A DNA stretch of 64,000 bases. It comes from DATJGR01 sp963812255 (GTDB lineage Bacteria; Pseudomonadota; Gammaproteobacteria; Pseudomonadales; Azotimanducaceae). The stretch lies in NCBI GenBank assembly GCA_963812255.1, contig CAWEUM010000003.1:1116001-1180000 (forward strand), in the 5' to 3' direction. The notes below the pieces were generated by a model. It was not told the DNA's origin and did not search any database. It saw only the letters and a program-made list of their open reading frames with translations. This document shows, one piece after another, positions 50,949-59,414 of this stretch. Every line of letters begins with the position of its first letter. The stretch's first letter is position 1. The translations under genes were made by a program, and so were the position numbers.

Positions 50949-51500
50949 CTAGCTGCGACGGTCATGCTGAGGGAATCTCGGAATGCCGGCCGCCAACCAC
51001 GATCCTAAAACGCCAGTCGTGAGGTTGATGCTTCGAATGAGGAGCGCGGGGGCATCACACACCTCGGGCAGGGCCGATGGGTCGAGAGTTCCTGCGATGT
51101 TGAAGTTGCCATTGACCTCGAGCGCCACGCCAGGCGACGTGAACGTCTCATCGCCACAAAAGAGTTGCGCCGCGACGCTCTGACCTGCATTGGTGGCAAT
51201 GCCGTTGCCACCACCCAGCAAAAGACCCACGCCCTCGATCGCAATGTCACCGTTATCGGTGATCTCGGCCTCCAGGTTTTCAATCCTCCAGATCTGTCCC
51301 GGAGAATTCACCCCGCGGACCACGTTCCGGTTGACGGTAACAGCACCGGTGGTCGCGTCGACGACGACGTTAGACACCGGGATTACCCCGATGCCTCCCT
51401 TGAATCTCACCAAAGCACTATCGCGTTGCGTAGCATCCGCAGCGATCGATGAGACCGCGCCTGTGAGAAGCACGAGGGCGGTAAAGAACACGATTCTCAT
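50949..51500 (-). CDS. Secreted protein of unknown function (183 aa)
   Basis: A signal peptide (RIVFFTALVLLTGAVSSIAA) is followed by a beta-rich domain: LVRFKGGIGVIPVSNVV, NVVRGVNSPGQIWRIENLEA, IEGVGLLLGGGNGIATNAGQ, SVAAQLFCGDETFTSPGVAL, LPEVCDAPALLIRS and WLAAGIPRF. Two cysteines could form a disulfide. I have seen similar short secreted proteins in environmental bacteria, without known function. The gene lies 19 bases downstream of the DUF3455 gene on the same strand, so both are likely cotranscribed. Confidence 0.7.
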   Translation of the reverse strand: MRIVFFTALVLLTGAVSSIAADATQRDSALVRFKGGIGVIPVSNVVVDATTGAVTVNRNVVRGVNSPGQIWRIENLEAEITDNGDIAIEGVGLLLGGGNGIATNAGQSVAAQLFCGDETFTSPGVALEVNGNFNIAGTLDPSALPEVCDAPALLIRSINLTTGVLGSWLAAGIPRFPQHDRRS

Positions 51501-51519
51501 AGCTATGCCTCAATGCATC

Positions 51520-52158
51520 CTAGTTGTCGTCGTCGGCCGAGTAGAAGAAGTAGTCAGCCGTATAAGGCCTGAACGCCACTTTGCCCACGTCGGCGATCGA
51601 GGTGCAGTCTCCCGGTGCGAGCCCTCCAGACGTATTCAGTCGCTGGACGAAGGTGACGTCGGAGAGCGTGTCTTCACCCCTCGGTCCGTCTTGCGCCCCA
51701 ACACGCGCGAGTGTCAGCCAGGCCACCGCGCCATCCGCAACAAAGCCGGGGTCGGTCGCATGAGTGGCACTGGCCACTACCTTGGCCCAAACGATGCTCG
51801 TGTCCGAGGTCTGCCAAGTGGCACGAATCGTGCCGAGGTTCTCGCCCGAGTCCGGGTTGAGGTTGGGGCTGAAGAAGTGGGTGATGATTTGTTTGCCGTG
51901 GTCGTCGACCAGAGTGGCCTCGGGCGTGAACAGGACGTAGGCGAACCCTGCGCCGGCGGGTAGGCAGACGTAATTCTGGGTGCCGGTGGCGTGACCCACA
52001 AGAAACGCGGTGTTCCCTGGGAGCACGTTGTCGTTGAGTTGGGCAGGTACGTCTGGCGGGGTGATCTGTTTCGCGTGGGCCGCCTGCCCAGCAGCCGTCA
52101 GGCCGAGACCAAGCAAGGCAGCCATGAGAGAAGTCGGTAGCGTGTTGGTGCGTTTCAT
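51520..52158 (-). CDS. DUF3455 domain secreted protein
   Basis: The ATG at 52158 (GGAGGATTC upstream) gives 212 residues. Signal peptide TLPTSLMAALLGLGLTAAGQ followed by AAHA; mature part with ITPPDVPAQLNDNVLPGNTA, GHATGTQNYVCLPAGAGFAY, LFTPEATLVDDHGKQIITHF and ATWQTSDTSIVWAKVVASAT. This is the DUF3455 pattern, known from fungi and some bacteria, with unknown function. The frame is open up to 52461 but the extra part overlaps the regulator gene start. It is divergent from that regulator, which may control it. Confidence 0.82.
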   Translation of the reverse strand: MKRTNTLPTSLMAALLGLGLTAAGQAAHAKQITPPDVPAQLNDNVLPGNTAFLVGHATGTQNYVCLPAGAGFAYVLFTPEATLVDDHGKQIITHFFSPNLNPDSGENLGTIRATWQTSDTSIVWAKVVASATHATDPGFVADGAVAWLTLARVGAQDGPRGEDTLSDVTFVQRLNTSGGLAPGDCTSIADVGKVAFRPYTADYFFYSADDDN

Positions 52159-52439
52159 CAAAGAATCCTCCATTGTTGGGATGGTTTGCGGGTGAATATC
52201 AGTTGACTGAACTTGGCAGTTTGAGTTTGCATGTCGTTTTCCTGTTCTGCGTAGGTTGGCCTGCCGCTCGATTGCAGCCTGTGATCCGATCAGGTGCTTC
52301 GACGGCGAGCAGCTGTTCGTGGCTGCAGCGTGCGTCGTGCACCGGCGGATGATGAAGAAGCCTACGGATGGGACTTCTTGCGAGCTTGACGGATTCATGA
52401 CCTTTTCGTGGTTTGTTTGTGTCGAACGGGCTACGCGTC

Positions 52440-55307
52440 GTGATCTATCGATTCGGACCATTCCACGTCGACACCGATACGTTCAGCCTGCGGCGCAACG
52501 ACGTCGCAGTGCGCATCGACCCGCAGGAGTTCGACGTACTCGTCTATTTGATCGAGCGACGCGATCGGGTGGTCACGCGCGATGAGCTGTTCGCTTCGCT
52601 GTGGAAAGGCAAGGTCGTCAGTGATAGCGCGCTGTCGAGCCGCTTGAGAGCGATCCGTCGCGCACTCGACGACAGCGGCACCGCGCAACGCGTGATCCAG
52701 ACCGTGCACGGTCGCGGTTACCGGTTCATCGCGACGCTCCCAGCCGAGGAAGGCGAGGCGTCGGCCGGGCGCCCTGCAACGACTGCATCACGCCCGCCGC
52801 CATCGAACCCGGCGCGCAGCGCCCCTCCGACGGTTGCGGGCCGTGACGTGGAGCTCGACAAGCTCTCGGGGTTGCTCGAGCGTGCGCTCGGCGGCGCCGC
52901 GACGTTCGCGTTCGTCGCCGGCGAGAGCGGCGTCGGGAAGACGACGCTCATCAACGCATTCGCCAGCGGTCGGTGCGAGACTGTGCACGCGCGCGTGTTG
53001 CGCGGGCATTGCTCGAGCGAAGTGGATGTCACGGAGCCCTACCTGCCGCTAATCGACGCGTTGCGCTCCGCAACGCGGAGCGCGCTCGCGAACGATGTCG
53101 ACCACGTGTTGCGCACGCGCGCGCCGTCGTGGCAGGCGCGTTGGGCCCAGTGGTTCGGGGATGCGCAAGTGCCGTCCACCGTGGCCGCGAGCCCGCGACT
53201 GTCGCTTGAGCTCACGGACGCGCTGGCTGCACTCGCCGACGACGCGCCGATCGTGCTCGTGCTCGAAGATTTGCAATGGGCCGATCCGTCGACGCTCGAC
53301 TGGCTGGACTACGCGACGCGACGCGCCCCGATCGCGCGCCTTCTCGTGATCGGCACATTGCGCACTGGTGCCGGAGCAGAGGCGCAACGTCGCATCCGCG
53401 AGCTCTGGGTGCGCGACCTTGCCGAGCGGATCGAGCTGGGTCCGCTCGACGCGGCGGCGGTCGGCACTTATCTCGAGGCGCGCCTCGGCCGGGCAGCGGA
53501 CGCTGCCACGATCGACGCGCTCTGGTCGTGCTGTGCCGGTCAGCCGCTCTTCATGCGCGTAACTGTAGACAGCTGGTTGACGGAGACCGCGGGCGAGGTG
53601 CCACTGATCGAGCATCTGCGCACGATTCCTCGCTCGTTGCGCGAACTCGTCGAGACCGGGCTCGAGCGTCTCGATCTGTCCGTCGTTGACCTGCTCGAGG
53701 CCGGCAGCATTGCCGGCCTCGAGTTCGGTGCGCCGCACGTCGCAGCAGTGCTGGCTGCGAACGAAGAGGACGTAGAAGCCGACCTGGTGCGCGTCTCGCG
53801 CGAGTACGGCTTCCCGCTCGTCGGTGGCGAGCTCGCATGGCCCGACGGCACCGTGTCGACCGCGTTTCGCTTCAGTCATCAATTCTTCGCCCAAGCGACC
53901 TACGACCGGCAGGGCGCGGGGCAGCGACGCCGGGGACACGCGACGATCGCGCGTCGGCTGGTCGTCGGCTACGGGCACCGGATCGCGGAGCATTCGAGCG
54001 AGGTCGCGACCCACTTCGAACGCGGTGGCGCGCGCGCCGAGGCGATCAAGTACTACGAGCTTGCCGCGCGTCACCACGCCGAGCGGACGTCGCCGCGGGA
54101 AGCCGCAATGCTCGCGCGCCGCGGCCTCGCGCTGCTGCACGAGCAGTCGGAGAGCGCGGAGCGCGACGAGCAGGAGATCGGTTTGCTGACATTGCTCGGC
54201 GTCGCGTTGAGTGCGACCGAGGGATACGCTGCGCGTGAGACGAGGCGCGTCTACGCCGACGCGCATCGATTGTGCAAGCGCCTCGGCGACGGCCCGCGCC
54301 TGCTGCCAGTGCTGTACGGACGCTGCAGCAGCACGATCGTCGGCGGCTCGATGGCGGAGGCGCTCGCGCTCGCGCAGGATTTCGTCTCGCTCGCGCGCGC
54401 ACACGGCGATCCCGCGCTGACGGTCGCGTTGCGTCAATTTGCCTGGCCCGAGTTCCTGATGGGTCGCTTCGACGACGCGCACAAGCGATTCACCGACGCA
54501 TTGGAACTCGCCACGCCGGAATGCTGCGGCGCGGCGCTCGCCACCTACGGCGAGATGCCGGACGTCGCAGCCCTGGCGCCGATGGCCATGCTATCGTGGT
54601 TCCTCGGTCGACCGGCGCGCGCCACCACAATCGTCGACACTGCATTGCGACTCGCCCGTGCTGCCAATCACAGTCTCTCGATCGCGTACGCGCTCAGCGC
54701 ACAGCAATTCCTGTTGCAATACGAAGGCGATGGTGCGGCAACGCTCGCGACCGCGCAGCGCTCGATCGCCAACGCCGAGCAATACGGCCTCTCGCTTTTC
54801 GGCGCGTGGGGTCGGATCTTGTCCGGTTGGGCGCGGGCCGCAGCGGGCGATAGCGCGGTCGGCATCGCACAGATGGAGCACGGAATCGACGAAGCGGACG
54901 CGCTCGGCGCGTTACTGTTCCAGACCTACTTCACGTGCCTGCTCGCGGAGCGATTGCACGAAGCCGGGCGCGACGGCGATGCACGCGCCTGGCTCGACCG
55001 TGCATCGGCACACGCAACGCGCACCGGGGAGCGCTACTTCGCGGCCGAGATCTGCCGTTTGCGTGGGCAGATCGCGCTCACGCGCGACGCCGATCCCGCG
55101 TTCGCCGAGTTCGATCGTGCCGCCGAGACGGCGCGCGCCCAGGGCTCGCCAATGCTCGAGCTGCGCGCGCTGACAAGCTGGGTTCGTGCCGAGCGATCAG
55201 TCGGCGCATCGGGGCGCGGCGTAGAAATGCTTCGCGCCCGCCTGGCGTCGCTTGACTCCGCAGCGGCGGGCGCGACATTGGCCGACGCGCGTCGTGTGCT
55301 GCACTGA
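52440..55307 (+). CDS. Winged-helix / AAA-type ATPase regulator with TPR-like C-terminus
   Basis: About 955 residues from the GTG at 52440 (a start at 52413 is also open). The first 95 residues are an OmpR-type winged helix (YRFGPFHVDTDTFSLRRNDV, IDPQEFDVLVYLIERRDRVV, QTVHGRGYRFIATL) without a receiver domain. Next is an AAA16-like ATPase with Walker A GESGVGKTT and Walker B VLVLEDLQWADPS, then helical repeats rich in A, R and L, probably TPR-like. Such proteins act as transcription activators that sense by the C-terminal half. The divergent DUF3455 operon is the likely target. Confidence 0.85.
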   Translation: MIYRFGPFHVDTDTFSLRRNDVAVRIDPQEFDVLVYLIERRDRVVTRDELFASLWKGKVVSDSALSSRLRAIRRALDDSGTAQRVIQTVHGRGYRFIATLPAEEGEASAGRPATTASRPPPSNPARSAPPTVAGRDVELDKLSGLLERALGGAATFAFVAGESGVGKTTLINAFASGRCETVHARVLRGHCSSEVDVTEPYLPLIDALRSATRSALANDVDHVLRTRAPSWQARWAQWFGDAQVPSTVAASPRLSLELTDALAALADDAPIVLVLEDLQWADPSTLDWLDYATRRAPIARLLVIGTLRTGAGAEAQRRIRELWVRDLAERIELGPLDAAAVGTYLEARLGRAADAATIDALWSCCAGQPLFMRVTVDSWLTETAGEVPLIEHLRTIPRSLRELVETGLERLDLSVVDLLEAGSIAGLEFGAPHVAAVLAANEEDVEADLVRVSREYGFPLVGGELAWPDGTVSTAFRFSHQFFAQATYDRQGAGQRRRGHATIARRLVVGYGHRIAEHSSEVATHFERGGARAEAIKYYELAARHHAERTSPREAAMLARRGLALLHEQSESAERDEQEIGLLTLLGVALSATEGYAARETRRVYADAHRLCKRLGDGPRLLPVLYGRCSSTIVGGSMAEALALAQDFVSLARAHGDPALTVALRQFAWPEFLMGRFDDAHKRFTDALELATPECCGAALATYGEMPDVAALAPMAMLSWFLGRPARATTIVDTALRLARAANHSLSIAYALSAQQFLLQYEGDGAATLATAQRSIANAEQYGLSLFGAWGRILSGWARAAAGDSAVGIAQMEHGIDEADALGALLFQTYFTCLLAERLHEAGRDGDARAWLDRASAHATRTGERYFAAEICRLRGQIALTRDADPAFAEFDRAAETARAQGSPMLELRALTSWVRAERSVGASGRGVEMLRARLASLDSAAAGATLADARRVLH

Positions 55308-55876
55308 ATCCGGACAAGCGCGCACTCGCTGCCGCTGAAGATTGACGTGGAGCAACCGAACCTCGGCAACGCGTCGCGTCGCGCGATGCACCGGGGCATT
55401 GAGGGTCGCCGAGGTGCTGTTACGACGGACTCCGGCAAGGTCTTGGCCGAGCTGGAATCGCGCATTACTCCGCCCCCGAGCTGTCTCATTTGCTCACATC
55501 GGTGAATCAGCTGTGTGAACGGAGAGGCACGCTGGCGCAGTTGGCGCTGTCGAGGCAGCGCAATGCGGCGTGAATCCCTGCAACGGGCCGCTGCGCCGCT
55601 CGATGTTCGGCGCTGTTTTGATGCTGTGCGTCAGCTCTTCGATAAGTCGGAAGAACTGGACCCTAACGCGGTCGTTGGGCGCGTTCAGGTAGCGTCGGCG
55701 AGCGTCCTCTCGTTTCACGGCTTCGCGATCTGTGGATCAGGTCTTACTCTCTCGACGCGGTGAACCAGAACGTCGCGCGGACGATCGCGAAGCCGAACAC
55801 CTTCGCGAGCCAATTTTCGGTTGATTGAGCATGGCTAACGACCGCATCCTGCTGCACGGCATGGCAAACTCTCGTG
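55308..55876. other. Decayed stretch after the regulator gene
   Basis: About 570 bases without a clear gene. On the plus strand one piece reads HYSAPELSHLLTSVNQLCER and RGTLAQLALSRQRNAA before a stop (about 55570), which could be the tail of a small regulator, but I cannot name it. A 74-codon minus frame (55494-55718) also has no family. The pattern fits the gene-fragment content of the rest of the island. Confidence 0.4.
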
Positions 55877-56071
55877 ATGGACAAACGGACCCTAAGCGAA
55901 CGAGACATTTGCACCAAATTCATCACACCCGCGCTTCGCAAAGCACGGTGGGACGAATTGTTGCAGATTCGCGAAGAGGTCAGCTTTACCAAAGGCCGCA
56001 TCATCGTGCGCGACAAGTTGGTAAGTCGTGGTCAGGGCAAGCGAGCCGACTACATCCTCTATTTCAAACCG
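55877..56071 (+). pseudogene. hsdR-like: HsdR (type I restriction subunit), N-terminal stub
   Basis: From the ATG at 55877 the protein reads MDKRTLSERDICTKFITPAL, RKARWDELLQIREEVSFTKG, RIIVRDKLVSRGQGKRADYI, LYFKP, which is the start of the type I restriction endonuclease subunit R. In the family this is followed by the PD-(D/E)xK nuclease strand NIPIALIEAK, but here it stops at LYFKP and continues into a copy of the TauE coding sequence. So about 65 of some 800 or more residues remain. No hsdM or hsdS lies nearby. Confidence 0.85.
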
Positions 56072-56108
56072 CTCGCCATGTCATTCGCATGGTTTCTGCG
56101 CCGCGCGG
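56072..56108. repeat. 37-bp inverted copy of an internal piece of the TauE gene
   Basis: Positions 56072-56108 are the exact inverted copy of 56506-56542, which codes for LAMSFAWFLRRAA in the TauE gene. On the plus strand here it extends the hsdR frame with the same residues. The copy ends where the hsdR stub ends, 15 bases before the TauE stop codon. It looks like a junction scar of a rearrangement, not a random repeat. Confidence 0.85.
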
Positions 56109-56122
56109 TTGTCAAGATTGAC

Positions 56123-56983
56123 TCATGCGAGGCCGTCGTAGACGAGTTTCACGCCGATCAACAGTAACGAGGCGTAGATGATCCTATAGAACAGCTGCTC
56201 GTCGACCCGATCGTGCATGACTCCGCCGATCCAGATTCCGAGTGGCGCCAGCGGCAGCAATACCAGCGATGTCGCGACGTTGTCGACGTCAAGCTGGCCG
56301 AGCCCGGCGTACATCGGCGCCTTCATCCAATTCAGCATGAAGAAGAACGCGACCGTTGTTCCCTGAAAGCGTCCCTTGTCGAGTTGTTGCGACAGCAAAT
56401 AGACCTGCGTCGGTGGACCGCCGGCATGGATGCTGAAACTCGTGAAGCCCGCGAGTGAGCTCCAGAAGGTGCCGCGCGCCATCGACGCCGCCTGCTTCGT
56501 TGGGGCCGCGCGGCGCAGAAACCATGCGAATGACATGGCGAGTGCGATCCCACCGACGAGGAGGCGCAGCGCGTCGCTCGACAGCATCCGAAACGTGCCG
56601 GCGCCGATCAGCGTGCCGAGCACGCCGCCCGGGATCATCGTGCGCAGATTCGCGCGATCCCAGCGCCCCCACCACGCACGCATCGCGAACGCGTCCATCG
56701 TCAGCAGAATCGGCAGCATGATCGCCGCCGCGCGCGCCGGCGCAATCGTCAACGACATCAGCGGCACGCCGACGATGCCGATGCCACTGCCGAGGCCGCC
56801 CTTGGCGATGCCTACGATCATCACGGCGATGATCGCAGTCACGTAGAAGGCGGGATCGTGCAGCACATTCGTTCCGGACGGTGGCGATGCGACCGGTGCG
56901 TGCACCGAATCGGCGGTCGAATCTGCGTATGGTAACGATTCCACCGAGCTGTCGCCTCGGTGTCGATCGGCTGATGTGTGCAT
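56123..56983 (-). CDS. TauE/SafE (TSUP) family permease
   Basis: A 286-residue membrane protein. After a hydrophilic N-terminus of about 40 residues come eight hydrophobic segments with the family marks IVGIAKGGLGSGIGIVGVPL in the first repeat and LAGFTSFSIHAGGPPTQVYL in the second. The end is FYRIIYASLLLIGVKLVYDG, as in full-length members, so it appears intact, although an internal piece is copied inverted beside its 3' end. TSUP proteins export sulfite, sulfoacetate or similar anions; the substrate here is unknown. Confidence 0.88.
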   Translation of the reverse strand: MHTSADRHRGDSSVESLPYADSTADSVHAPVASPPSGTNVLHDPAFYVTAIIAVMIVGIAKGGLGSGIGIVGVPLMSLTIAPARAAAIMLPILLTMDAFAMRAWWGRWDRANLRTMIPGGVLGTLIGAGTFRMLSSDALRLLVGGIALAMSFAWFLRRAAPTKQAASMARGTFWSSLAGFTSFSIHAGGPPTQVYLLSQQLDKGRFQGTTVAFFFMLNWMKAPMYAGLGQLDVDNVATSLVLLPLAPLGIWIGGVMHDRVDEQLFYRIIYASLLLIGVKLVYDGLA

Positions 56984-57047
56984 ACAGGAACGAATTCTTC
57001 CCTGCCTTCGAGGCTAGGCTGCAGAATGTCGTCCACTTACACCTACC

Positions 57048-57602
57048 TTGCCGGGACGCCGGATGTCAGCCGCCGGATCAAAAGTCTATGAGGTGGGACC
57101 TATGCGTCTCGACGCACGGGAGCGGAGACTGCTCTTCGGCGGCCGGCCCATCGTCCTGCTCGGGAAGGCATTCGACACTTTGCTGGCGTTAGTCGAGGGT
57201 GCCTACAGCTTGCAGACGCAGCAGAGGCTCATCGAGCAGATCTGGCCAGACGTGGTGGTCGAGCCGAACAGTTTGCAGCAGAACATCTCTCTGGTGCGGC
57301 GGGCGCTGGCAGCCGTGCCGAAGGTGCGGATTGAAACGGTGCGCGGGCGAGGCTATCGGCTGTTGGCTGAGGTCCAGGAAGTGGAGGTGTCTTCGCGTAC
57401 TGCCGCGCTCGCGACCTCTCCCGCAGCGGGCGGAGGTGTTGACCTCGCGCCGCAGCATACTCACGTCTGCACGAGCAGCGACGGTACGCGGCTAGCGTAT
57501 GCGCGCATGGGCACCGGTCGCGATCTCGTGAAGGCCGCCAACTGGCTCAATCAGCTCGAGCTCGATTGGAGCAGTCCGATCTGGCGCCACCGGCTTCAGT
57601 GA
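57048..57602 (+). pseudogene. Winged-helix / alpha-beta hydrolase-type regulator, cut by an IS3-family element
   Basis: A winged-helix DNA-binding domain (YEVGPMRLDARERRLLFGGR, GKAFDTLLALVEGAYSLQTQ, ETVRGRGYRLLAEV) is followed by CTSSDGTRLAYARMGTGRDL and VKAANWLNQLELDWSSPIWR. In the family this continues into an alpha/beta hydrolase or cyclase-like domain (400 residues or more), but here it ends by a TGA that belongs to the first bases of an IS3-type end (TGATCTTCCCCC at 57600). It resembles the N-terminus of the regulator at 52440, so the island held two such regulators. Confidence 0.75.
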
Positions 57603-57732
57603 TCTTCCCCCGAGTTTCCGGACACCGAGTTAAGGGTCATTCAATGATCTGGAATGATGAGATGGACTCCCCCTGCCACTGTACCGGCATCATCGTGCCA
57701 CCTGAACTGTTCGGCATGGAGGAGTCCACCAC

Positions 57733-58755
57733 ATGAATGCTACGTCCATCGGTGTTGATCTTTCAAAGTCTGTCTTTCAGTTGTCGCTGGCCAATGCGGC
57801 CGGTCGTATCGTTGAGCAAAGGCGTCTCTCCCGCGCCCAGTATCAACGCTTTCTAGCAGAACAGCCTGTCTCCGAGATTGTCATGGAAGCCTGCGCCACA
57901 GCGCATCACTGGGCGCGCACGGCGCGCTCCCACGGGCATGATCCGTATCTGTTGCACGCAAAGTACGTACGGCCCTATGTGCGACGCAATAAGACCGATG
58001 CCGCCGATGCCGATGCACTGCTTCGCGCACGCCGCGATCCCGACCTGAAGCCAGTGCCGATCAAGTCGGTCGATCAGCAGGCGCTGCAAGGTCTGCACCG
58101 CATCCGCCAACAGTGGGTTGTGACACGTCGACAACGCATCACGCTGGCGCGGGGTCTGTTGGCCGAGTTCGGGATCTCACTGCCCACCGGCGCCAACCGC
58201 ATCGCCACTCGTTTGAATGCCTGCATTGATCACGTGCCCGGTACGCTGGTCAGCGGACTGACACCGATTCTGGAAGAGATCGGCGTTCTCGAGGCGCGCA
58301 TCAAGCAGATCGATCGGCAGCTCACCACCATCGCCAAGGCCAGTTCCGACATGCAACGGCTCATGACCATTCCTGGGGTCGGCGTGATCATTGCCACCGC
58401 CCTGGTCGGCTCAGTCGCCGACATCAACAGCTTTGCCCGTGCTCGGCAGTTCGCCGCTTGGCTCGGGCTCACGCCCAGGGAATACAGTTCCGGGCAGAGC
58501 CGCCATCTGGGTCGCATCTCGAAGCGGGGTGATGGCTATCTGCGCATGCTGCTCAGCCATGGTGCCCGCTCGGCACTGCTACTCGCTCACCGCCAGGCGA
58601 CCAAGGGGGATCAAGCGCTGACTGGGTTACAGCGTTGGGTGCTCGACGTCGAACAACGCACCCATCACAACAAGGCCACCATCGCATTGGCCAACAAGAT
58701 GGCGCGGATCATCTGGGTCACTTGGACGCGTGCGGAAGACTACCGCGCGCATTGA
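57733..58755 (+). CDS. IS110-family transposase (DEDD / serine type)
   Basis: A 340-residue protein. The N-terminal RuvC-like DEDD domain opens with SIGVDLSKSVFQLSLANAAG and has VMEACATAHHWARTARSHGH, YVRPYVRRNKTDAADADALL. The C-terminal domain shows MTIPGVGVIIATALVGSVAD, FAAWLGLTPREYSSGQSRHL and KRGDGYLRMLLSHGARSAL with the serine used for recombination. It appears full length and undamaged. Its ribosome site GGAGGAG is nine bases upstream. IS110-family enzymes work with a structured RNA coded in their own noncoding end. Confidence 0.95.
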   Translation: MNATSIGVDLSKSVFQLSLANAAGRIVEQRRLSRAQYQRFLAEQPVSEIVMEACATAHHWARTARSHGHDPYLLHAKYVRPYVRRNKTDAADADALLRARRDPDLKPVPIKSVDQQALQGLHRIRQQWVVTRRQRITLARGLLAEFGISLPTGANRIATRLNACIDHVPGTLVSGLTPILEEIGVLEARIKQIDRQLTTIAKASSDMQRLMTIPGVGVIIATALVGSVADINSFARARQFAAWLGLTPREYSSGQSRHLGRISKRGDGYLRMLLSHGARSALLLAHRQATKGDQALTGLQRWVLDVEQRTHHNKATIALANKMARIIWVTWTRAEDYRAH

Positions 58756-59016
58756 GCTCACCCACCACCAACCGGCGCAACCACTTCATGAGTCAACCGG
58801 CTTCCGGACCCGACACAAGGCCGATAACCCTTCCGAGCTCACTGCTCGATGCAACGATGGGCCTGTCGGGTGCGGATCACATGATGGCGCGGAGTCACGT
58901 CACTCCACTTCAGACGCCGAATAGACGACTGCAACCGGATCTCTTGAAGCGCAGACGCACGGTCAACGTCGGAGAATCAAGATGAAGAACTGAAATCAGC
59001 TAACCAATGCTTGACG
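58756..59016 (+). other. Noncoding right end of the IS110-family element (candidate bridge RNA region)
   Basis: The 260 bases between the transposase stop and the right inverted repeat hold no frame of family character. In IS110-family elements a noncoding RNA with loops that pair with target and donor DNA is encoded in an end region; for the IS1111 group this is the right end. I cannot fold it here. The left noncoding end (57673-57732) is much shorter, in agreement with the IS1111 layout. Confidence 0.5.
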
Positions 59017-59243
59017 GGGGAGTCCATAGACGAGGTGTTAGATGACGAAAAGGCGCAGAGAGTTTGGCAAGGAGTTCAAGCAAGAAGCGGTGGCGTTGGT
59101 TGTTGAGCAGGGCTACAGCTATGCCGAGGCCGGCCGCAGTCTGGGTATTCGTGGCAACTTGATTGGCCGCTGGAAACGACAACTGGAAGTAGAGCAAGGC
59201 GACGCGTTTCCCGGGCGCGGCAAGCTGCCGAAGGCCCGAAATG

Positions 59244-59410
59244 CAATGAGTTATGGGAATCATGGCCGGACCAGTCGGCACACATTGTGCGTTCGAGTCC
59301 CGTCCGTCCCGCCACCGAGCATCGAGCCGAAATCTGTCGGACCGCAACGCACTGCGTCCCCTGTGCGTCCCCGTGAAGCCGACAGATCATACCAAACGCA
59401 TAACTCATTG
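59244..59410. repeat. 167-bp MITE-like sequence with perfect 12-bp inverted ends
   Basis: CAATGAGTTATG at 59244-59255 is the exact inverse of CATAACTCATTG at 59399-59410. The piece between has no gene but contains a tRNA-like 3' end (59291-59314). It interrupts IS3 orfA on the left and ends four bases before the tRNA-Met repeat on the right. Thus it may be a small mobile element or the trace of an integration end of the island. Confidence 0.6.
59291..59314 (+). other. Fragment resembling the 3' end of tRNA-Asp
   Basis: GTTCGAGTCCCGTCCGTCCC followed by GCCA matches the T-loop, T-stem 3' side, acceptor strand and CCA of a typical gammaproteobacterial tRNA-Asp (usual end GTTCGAGTCCCGTCCGTTCC, GCCA). 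No complete tRNA precedes it. Such 3' ends are often carried as att sites by integrating elements. The T-stem 5' side does not pair fully, so it is only a piece. Confidence 0.5.
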
Positions 59411-59414
59411 ATTT

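Larger units (their letters stand above)
57661..59030 (+). mobile_element. IS110-family (IS1111-group) insertion sequence, apparently complete
   Basis: ATGGACTCCCC at 57662-57672 is inverted at 59017-59027 (GGGGAGTCCAT), which are subterminal inverted repeats of the type seen in the IS1111 group. The element of about 1.37 kb has one transposase gene and a noncoding right end of 260 bases. The flanks both show GA next to the ends (ATGATGA left, GACGAGG right), so the target may have been ATGAT-GA-GGTG, which fits a two-base core. The insertion is inside the IS3 leader. Confidence 0.8.
57600..59241 (+). mobile_element. IS3-family element remnant, split by an IS110-family element
   Basis: The left end TGATCTTCCCCCGAG begins at 57600 and runs to 57660; then comes the IS110-type element; from 59031 on the IS3 sequence resumes with GGTGTTAG and the orfA start at 59042. 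OrfA (RRREFGKEFKQEAVALVVEQ, GYSYAEAGRSLGIRGNLIGR, WKRQLEVEQGDAFPGRGKLP) is the helix-turn-helix part of an IS3 transposase; after about 65 codons it ends at the edge of the repeat at 59244. The orfB integrase part is absent, so the element cannot move itself. Confidence 0.75.

Noticed and set aside
55494..55718. 74-codon minus frame as a gene
   Set aside because: No family recognised; located between the regulator and the hsdR stub in apparently decayed DNA.
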